DNA from: JBGRQB01 sp041725875
GTDB taxonomy: Bacteria; Bacteroidota; Ignavibacteria; Ignavibacteriales; Melioribacteraceae
Direction: 5' to 3'
Length of the DNA: 64,000 nt
NCBI GenBank assembly: GCA_041725875.1
Contig: JBGRQB010000002.1
Coordinates: 47,970-111,969, forward strand
The notes below the pieces were generated by a model. It was not told where the DNA came from. It worked only from the letters and a program-made list of their open reading frames with translations, and searched no databases. The translations under genes were made by a program, and so were the position numbers. Below are positions 58,975-64,000 of this stretch, in pieces. Each line of letters starts with the position of its first letter. Position 1 is the stretch's first letter.

Positions 58975-59010
58975 ATTATAGGAATGAATTTTCATCCCTA
59001 TAATTTTTTG
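58975..59010. terminator. Hairpin terminator between the deacetylase and hydrolase genes
   Basis: A 13-bp stem with one mismatch (ATTATAGGAATGA / TCATCCCTATAAT) and a 4-base loop is followed by six T on the plus strand. It lies between two convergent genes and could serve both. Confidence 0.82.
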
Positions 59011-59030
59011 ATCTGAGGGCGACTAAATAT

Positions 59031-60353
59031 TTATTTCAGATTTTTATCTAACCAGTCAAAGATACGCTCACTGCTGATTCCAAGTGCACCGGCCTGACAA
59101 TGCTGCAGACCAGTATCTTCTGCGGTAAATAACATATAGTCTTTTGGGCATTTTAACGCTTCGAATAATTCTTTTCCCTGACTGAAATCATCATCGGTTC
59201 CATCCATAACTAAAACTTTGCAGGTGATTTTAGAAACAATATCAAGGTTGGAATAGTTTTGCATATCAACCACCCAGTCGGCCGGAGTTTCAGCACCATG
59301 TTTCCACATCATATCATCAATTCCCCAGGCAATTAACGGAATTTTTTTTCCAAGTTCTTCAATGCGTTTATTAAATTTTTCAGGATCGGATTTCCATAAA
59401 GTTTTAAGTTCCGGATCAAAGTTTCCCATAAATTCTAATGGAATGTCTGACCAGTTAAGAACGCCGGGATTTGCTACGCAGACTTTAATTCGTTTTTCAA
59501 AAGCCGCTGCACGAGGAGCCAGAGAACCGCCCATACTTAAACCCATTAGTCCGATTCTGTCAGGATCAACATCATTTCTTTGAACTACAAAATCAACAAC
59601 AGGAGTAATTACATTTTCCCAGTCATACCTGAATGGTAATCCTTGAAGTCTGAGCGTTACTCCCTGTCCCGGACCATCAAAGAGTAAACAATGATAACCT
59701 CTTTTTATTGCAGCATCTGCCAGGTATTTGTCGTGAATAGCCCATCCGTCGCGCCCCTGATGAATTATCATTACCGGTGCTGGTCCGTCAGCAATCGGGG
59801 ATTTGAAAAAATAACCGGGCAAATAACCATCTTCATAAGGAATCTGAACCGGTTCAACAGGCAGTTTAAGGAGTTCAATTGCTTTCTTAAAAGAGGCACT
59901 TGCCATACGGGTATTTTTCTTTACCAGTGGTGCTTCGGGATGATTATGTCTGTGCAACGCAGCCGAATAATAGGTTGCACTGCGTAGATATTGTTGTCCG
60001 GCACTGATAGTGTTGCCTTCTTTTTCAGAATTAACAGCAAGTTTTTGAAGACGATTAGCAGTTGCTGTCCATTCATTGGCCCAGGAATCGGGATCATCTA
60101 ATTTTACTTTTGAGGCAGTGTCGAAACATTCACCAATATCAGATTGATTTGTGTAAGTCATAGCGAGATAAAATAGAAAAATCTGATCAAGAATCGGGTC
60201 AACCATCATACCCAGTTCATACCAGGGTTTTGTTTTGGATTTTTTAGCTGATTGAGCATTTATCGGGTTTGACAGAGCAACTAAAAGCACAACGCTGAAC
60301 AATCCCAAGGTTATGGTTTTACGAAGTGAAAAGGGGCTAAAATTAATTTTCAT
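59031..60353 (-). CDS. Secreted alpha/beta hydrolase (esterase family)
   Basis: A 440-residue protein with a signal peptide (1-33, ending INAQS). A helical region follows (about 60-160). The alpha/beta hydrolase fold contains the oxyanion region PVMIIHQGRDGWA, the nucleophile elbow GLSMGG with S273, the acid in VLVMDGTDDDF and a His in LQHCQAG. The architecture, with a helical N-terminal part before the hydrolase, resembles 2,6-dihydroxypseudooxynicotine hydrolase and FrsA-type enzymes. The substrate is unknown. It forms a unit with the outer-membrane protein gene upstream (gap 11). Confidence 0.85.
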   Translation of the reverse strand: MKINFSPFSLRKTITLGLFSVVLLVALSNPINAQSAKKSKTKPWYELGMMVDPILDQIFLFYLAMTYTNQSDIGECFDTASKVKLDDPDSWANEWTATANRLQKLAVNSEKEGNTISAGQQYLRSATYYSAALHRHNHPEAPLVKKNTRMASASFKKAIELLKLPVEPVQIPYEDGYLPGYFFKSPIADGPAPVMIIHQGRDGWAIHDKYLADAAIKRGYHCLLFDGPGQGVTLRLQGLPFRYDWENVITPVVDFVVQRNDVDPDRIGLMGLSMGGSLAPRAAAFEKRIKVCVANPGVLNWSDIPLEFMGNFDPELKTLWKSDPEKFNKRIEELGKKIPLIAWGIDDMMWKHGAETPADWVVDMQNYSNLDIVSKITCKVLVMDGTDDDFSQGKELFEALKCPKDYMLFTAEDTGLQHCQAGALGISSERIFDWLDKNLK

Positions 60354-60364
60354 ATTTCCTTCCT

Positions 60365-61294
60365 TTAAAAATGTATTTTTAAATTGCCGTTTAATGAATG
60401 ACCAAGTTTAAATTCGTATTGATAATCTTTTAACTCTTTTGTCCCGTCATACAATCCATATTTTTGATATGCCAAACCTCCTCTGAAGAACAACTCAAAA
60501 CGGCTATATTTGAATTTTATTGAAGGACCGAATAAAATGGAAACATATTGTAATTCCGGATCTTTGATTTTTGTTTCTTCTGGATAAGTTTCCGGAACGT
60601 GATACATTCCCCCGTCTGCCTTGGTAATAAATCCTAAGTCAAAATAATTTGAAAGACGATAAAAAATATTCATCTCTGCAGGAAGATTTCCATACGCATA
60701 CCATTTATTGCCGCTGTCATAACTGAAGGTAATGAGCGGAATAGGAATTGGTTTTCCAAAAGTAGTGGAGTAAGCAGCTCCAAATCCCAACCGCCATTTT
60801 TCACTGAATTGTTTTTCAAAAACTATTGCTCCCTGAAATTTAAAATCCTCTTTTGATAATTTTTTTTCTTCAAAATTGGAAGCAAGCTGCGGAGTAACAT
60901 TTAGAGACATTGCCCAGTTGCGACCAATATTCTGGTACAACGTAAAACTGAGATTAATTTCGTGCAGGTGGTCAATCTCCTTACTCAAATTTGCGGGCCA
61001 GTTGTGATAAACAAAATATCTTTGTCGGTATTGAGCTTCTATAAAAAATATTCTGTTTCCCTGATCGGCAATAAAAGGATAACTGAAACTTCCTTTAAAA
61101 TTAAGTGAAGTAATTTTTGCCGAACTGTTTTTCAATTCATCAATTGGAGAATCTTTTAAAGTTTTTTTCCCAAAGAAATCGGTTTCTATTGTTAATGTTG
61201 GTTTAGGAAGCTGGGCCTGAATATCGGAAGCAAATAATATAAAAAAGCCTAATATAATCTGTATTAAATAAATGAATGATTTTTCTTTGCTCAT
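60365..61294 (-). CDS. DUF6268-type outer-membrane beta-barrel protein
   Basis: This 309-residue protein has a signal peptide (about 1-27, ending DIQAQ), followed by alternating beta strands with aromatic belts (INLSFTLYQNIGRNWAMSLNVTPQ, WRLGFGAAYSTTFGKPIPIPLITFSY, MNIFYRLSNYFDLGFITKADGGMY). It ends in LGHSLNGNLKIHF, a C-terminal Phe as in many outer-membrane barrels. It matches DUF6268, a Bacteroidota barrel family of unknown role. Co-transcribed with the hydrolase, it might export or anchor the same pathway. Confidence 0.8.
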   Translation of the reverse strand: MSKEKSFIYLIQIILGFFILFASDIQAQLPKPTLTIETDFFGKKTLKDSPIDELKNSSAKITSLNFKGSFSYPFIADQGNRIFFIEAQYRQRYFVYHNWPANLSKEIDHLHEINLSFTLYQNIGRNWAMSLNVTPQLASNFEEKKLSKEDFKFQGAIVFEKQFSEKWRLGFGAAYSTTFGKPIPIPLITFSYDSGNKWYAYGNLPAEMNIFYRLSNYFDLGFITKADGGMYHVPETYPEETKIKDPELQYVSILFGPSIKFKYSRFELFFRGGLAYQKYGLYDGTKELKDYQYEFKLGHSLNGNLKIHF

Positions 61295-61389
61295 TTTTTG
61301 GAATTCCTTCAGATGGTTACTAAATTTTGCATTAGAAAAATAGCGGGCAATAGATTATTTTTAAATACTGATAAATCAGTATATTGACT

Positions 61390-62178
61390 ATGAATAGACT
61401 TACAGAATTAAAAAAACGCTTTGATGAAATATTAAACAGTCAGAACTTTAATGAATCTGAACTTGATTACCAGATTGCAGATAAGCATCTGGAGTTGATA
61501 AAACAGTTCGATTCAATTAATACGGGCGCTTTATCTGTTTTTGATTTAAACAAAAAAGAACATATCTATTCTTCCCCTAAATTCAATTCAATTTTTGGAT
61601 GGGATATGGCAAGACTGGCTGAGGAAGGCGTTGAATATAGTGACAGTCTGATTCACCCTGAAGATCTTCTTTTTCTGATGGAAGCGGGATGTTACTTTGC
61701 TTCAATTGGTTTTTCCATTTCTACGGAAAGGAGGGCTAACATTAAAATGTATGTCGATTACCGGATGAAGATAAGAAACGACGAATATTTCAGAGTTGTT
61801 GAGCAGCATTCAATTTTGGAATCTGATAAAAATGGAAATGTCTGGTTGTCGCTTAGTACTTTAGATTTATCTCCATATAATGATATTGATACACCTCTTA
61901 CCAGCAGAATGATTGATGTGAACACCGGACAATTATATGAGTTTCCCACGCAAAATTTAGGTAAGAAAAATATATTAACAATGAGAGAAAAAGAGATACT
62001 GGAGTTAATCTCAAAAGGATTAATAAGTAAACAGATTGCTGATAAGCTTTATATCAGTGTTAATACCGTAAACACTCATCGTCAGCGCATCATTGAAAAA
62101 CTTGATGTCAGCAACACTTTTGAAGCTGTCAGATTTGCAAGTGATTTGGGAATCTTACCTGGCGCATCATCAAAGTAA
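61390..62178 (+). CDS. PAS-LuxR transcriptional regulator
   Basis: A 262-residue protein from the ATG at 61390; a TTG two codons earlier is also in frame. A PAS-like domain (about 45-165) has SVFDLNKKEHIYSSPKFNSIFGWDMARLAEEG and HPEDLLFL. The C-terminal LuxR helix-turn-helix is LTMREKEILELISKGLISKQIADKLYISVNTVNTHRQRIIEKLDVSN (about 196-243). No receiver is present, so it is likely to sense a small signal through the PAS domain. It is divergent from the outer-membrane protein gene, 95 bases away, and may control it. It is convergent with the cyclase gene (gap 11). Confidence 0.9.
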   Translation: MNRLTELKKRFDEILNSQNFNESELDYQIADKHLELIKQFDSINTGALSVFDLNKKEHIYSSPKFNSIFGWDMARLAEEGVEYSDSLIHPEDLLFLMEAGCYFASIGFSISTERRANIKMYVDYRMKIRNDEYFRVVEQHSILESDKNGNVWLSLSTLDLSPYNDIDTPLTSRMIDVNTGQLYEFPTQNLGKKNILTMREKEILELISKGLISKQIADKLYISVNTVNTHRQRIIEKLDVSNTFEAVRFASDLGILPGASSK

Positions 62179-62189
62179 AACTATTTATA

Positions 62190-63263
62190 CTAATTAATTT
62201 TACTCAGCGAATAAATATCAGATTCGACATTTTTCCCTTTTAATAAAAAACTTCCTTCAAAGCTCAGATTAAAACTATTATTATCTTTTAGACAATCTTT
62301 TAATGTATCGGAAATTAATAGTACTGAATTCAGTTCACCACATTTATCCTGTATTCTTGCAGCAATATTTATTGCATCTCCGTGATATGCAATTTCTTTT
62401 TTAATTTCCCCAACCTCGGTAATAGTAGCGCTTCCCATATTTAATCCGGCTTTAAATTCAGGGATTAAACCAAATTTATTCTGATAATAATCTTTACGTT
62501 TATTTATGGAATTTTCAAATGAGAAAAAGAAATTAAAACAATTATCTTTTGATAACCCATTTTTGATATTCCAGGTCAGCACAACACAATCACCGGCATA
62601 CTGATAAATTTCTGACTTATGTTTCAAAACACTTTCCGTAAGATCATTAAAGCAATTTTTAATTAGTTCGCTATATTTAATGTGTCCGAGAGTTTCAGCA
62701 TAAGTAGTTGATGACTTTAAATCTAAAAACATAAAAATTCTTTGAACCTCTTTGGGTTCGTAGAATTTCCCTAAAAATATTTTACTCAAAACACCGGGAG
62801 CAAATCTGTTTCTGATCTGCTGAAGAAAATTATAAAGTATGAATACAACTGAAAAGTATAGATAAGTTACAAATGTATTAAGCTGGTTATCGATGTAATA
62901 TTCATTAAAAATGAGCTGTAAGTTTATTTGAATATCAGCTGAACCCAGAGCACTGACTACATTAAAAATAAAACTTCCTGCAGTTAACAATAACAGATAG
63001 CTCAGACTTTTTAAAAGTACAAATGAAATGTAAGTTACTTTGTTTTCAAAAATTTTCTCGAAAAAGATATCCATAAAGAAAATGATCGTCCCGATAAAAA
63101 TACTTGAAATAATAAGTTCAGGCATTATTGAAAAAGGATTAAAAGGCGGAACATTTAATACTTCTTCCAACCCGTAATTTCTTACTATAACAAAAAAGAT
63201 TACCGTAAAAATCCAAAAGAGAATGGTTATTGAAAGCTGTTTAATATGAAGTTTAAGGTGCAT
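62190..63263 (-). CDS. Membrane class III adenylate/guanylate cyclase
   Basis: A 357-residue protein with about five N-terminal membrane segments (13-30, 43-64, 75-108, 130-150). The catalytic domain begins at about 175 with RIFMFLDLKSST (first metal Asp). It continues with YQYAGDCVVLTW (second metal Asp), FGLIPEFKAGLNMGSATITEVGEIKKEIAYHGDAINIAARIQDKCGELN (base recognition and transition-state Asn/Arg) and VLLISDTLKDC. All key catalytic residues are present. It is expected to make cAMP or cGMP. It is a close paralog of the truncated cyclase at 1-581, down to the membrane layout. Confidence 0.92.
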   Translation of the reverse strand: MHLKLHIKQLSITILFWIFTVIFFVIVRNYGLEEVLNVPPFNPFSIMPELIISSIFIGTIIFFMDIFFEKIFENKVTYISFVLLKSLSYLLLLTAGSFIFNVVSALGSADIQINLQLIFNEYYIDNQLNTFVTYLYFSVVFILYNFLQQIRNRFAPGVLSKIFLGKFYEPKEVQRIFMFLDLKSSTTYAETLGHIKYSELIKNCFNDLTESVLKHKSEIYQYAGDCVVLTWNIKNGLSKDNCFNFFFSFENSINKRKDYYQNKFGLIPEFKAGLNMGSATITEVGEIKKEIAYHGDAINIAARIQDKCGELNSVLLISDTLKDCLKDNNSFNLSFEGSFLLKGKNVESDIYSLSKIN

Positions 63264-63613
63264 CTGGTATACTTATTTATATGGATTAACTAATCAGTTC
63301 GGACTTAATTTAAGAATATCTAATGTAATGTCAAAGGGTTTTCAATTTAGTTTGATGTTAATGAGAGTTTTTAGAGTTACAGAATATTTTTTTGAAACAA
63401 ATCTAAAACTGAATGTTTTATTTCAATGAACAAAGTAGTATTACTGTTAAATCTTGATTCGATTAATAAGTGTTTTTTTCATAAAACTGAACTAGGGTTA
63501 GGGTTGATTTAAATGGTTTAATATCATATATTTTTAACTGGGTTAGTTATTACTGCTCTAATTTTAAGGGAAATTAGACTTATTTGAAAATTATCAAGTA
63601 TATTGGAGGCAAT
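63264..63613. other. 350-base intergenic region
   Basis: AT-rich, no gene. It must hold the divergent promoters of the cyclase and of the truncated gene at the right edge. A GGTTAGGGTT stretch at 63495-63505 is telomere-like by chance only. Confidence 0.5.
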
Positions 63614-64000
63614 ATGATTAAACGTTCTTGTTTTTTTCGTTGTATATTTATGCTGAGTACATTAATAATGTGTTTTTTGACAAGCATATTTGCTCAAAAC
63701 AAAATAAATATATATTATCCAGGTGAAAACATAGCGTCGAGTTCTGATGGAGCAAAACGTGCAATTGTCAAACGAAGTTTTAACCATGTAATGATACCTT
63801 GTGTTAATAATATAAACGGTATAAATAATCTTAAAAACGATTTTTCAGTTATTGCAATGTTGAATAACATATATGATTTAAGAAAAGGAAATCCTTGGGA
63901 TCCGACTAATGGATTTAAAGACTATACCGATAGATTAACTGCAATACAGACATTTATATCAAACAATGGTAACGATATAGAGATTGGAAGAGCACACGTC
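63614..64000 (+). CDS. Secreted protein of unknown function, 3' end cut by the window
   Basis: The ATG at 63614 is preceded by an ideal GGAGG at 63605-63609. The first 30 residues are a signal peptide (MIKRSCFFRCIFMLSTLIMC then FLTSIFAQ). The visible body is 100 residues, soluble, with KINIYYPGENIASSSDGAKRAIVKRSFNHV and NVWDPTNGFKDYTDRL-like text. No family was recognised. The frame is open to the right edge (129 codons). Confidence 0.7.
   Translation, partial: MIKRSCFFRCIFMLSTLIMCFLTSIFAQNKINIYYPGENIASSSDGAKRAIVKRSFNHVMIPCVNNINGINNLKNDFSVIAMLNNIYDLRKGNPWDPTNGFKDYTDRLTAIQTFISNNGNDIEIGRAHV

Noticed and set aside
63494..63505. Telomere-like GGGTTAGGGTT
   Set aside because: Only two units in an AT-rich gap; no array and no bacterial meaning.
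1..64000. CRISPR arrays, rRNA genes, insertion sequences with transposase
   Set aside because: No regularly spaced repeats, no rRNA-like stretches and no transposase motifs were seen on either strand.

Overview
The window comes from an AT-rich Gram-negative bacterium. Features that point to the Bacteroidota/Chlorobi/Ignavibacteria side of the tree are: two promoters of the TTG-N20-TATATTTG type, the DUF5686/carboxypeptidase-regulatory, DUF3667, DUF6268 and DUF255 families, a secretin with lipoprotein and outer-membrane partners, and the sequence style of the pilins. An Ignavibacteria-like organism is my inference from gene style; no rRNA or other phylogenetic marker was compared.

Layout. 1-16.9 kb is ordinary chromosome: a truncated membrane cyclase, a SPFH/NfeD membrane operon, M23 and M64 peptidases, a DUF255 thioredoxin-like protein, a methyltransferase/GNAT pair, a PadR plus ADOP-type permease pair, an orphan antitoxin, a RloA/RloB-like defence pair, a periplasmic amidase and a membrane methyltransferase. 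17.2-19.8 kb is a minor-pilin operon. 19.9-30.4 kb is housekeeping (lepB, DUF5686 protein, glgA, M1 peptidase, DUF3667 protein, aspS). 30.6-40.0 kb is a compact type IV pilus locus in the order pilin, pilin, PilC, PilB, PilT, PilM-PilN fusion, PilO-PilP fusion, secretin. 40.0-48.8 kb is a dense two-component block with two hybrid kinases, a sigma-54 activator, a receiver plus DHp protein and two tandem-receiver proteins. A tRNA-Lys(UUU) at 48.95 kb marks the edge of an accessory stretch (49.0-53.6 kb) with an ABC-three-component (ABC-3C) conflict system that has a PD-(D/E)XK-like nuclease subunit. 54.0-55.9 kb is a Fur/Zur - COG0523 GTPase - MerC operon with two palindromic operators. The rest (56-64 kb) is AraC and LuxR regulators, a PPOX-fold protein, a polysaccharide deacetylase, an alpha/beta hydrolase, an outer-membrane protein, a second membrane cyclase and a truncated secreted protein.

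How it fits together. The strongest system-level signal is the pilus. All five pilin-like proteins begin Met-Gly followed at once by a hydrophobic helix, so the prepilin leader would be only two residues, and none has the usual Glu5. The four alignment-complex proteins PilM, N, O and P are compressed into two fused polypeptides. Good sigma-54 (-24/-12) promoter matches lie upstream of the minor-pilin operon, the first major pilin and pilT, and an NtrC-type sigma-54 activator with its kinase lies a few genes downstream, so a sigma-54 pilus regulon is likely. Two of the pilus genes carry in-frame TAA codons inside otherwise continuous coding sequence (17312-17314 and 38592-38594). This is either real gene damage or switching, or a sequence error, and it is the first thing to check.
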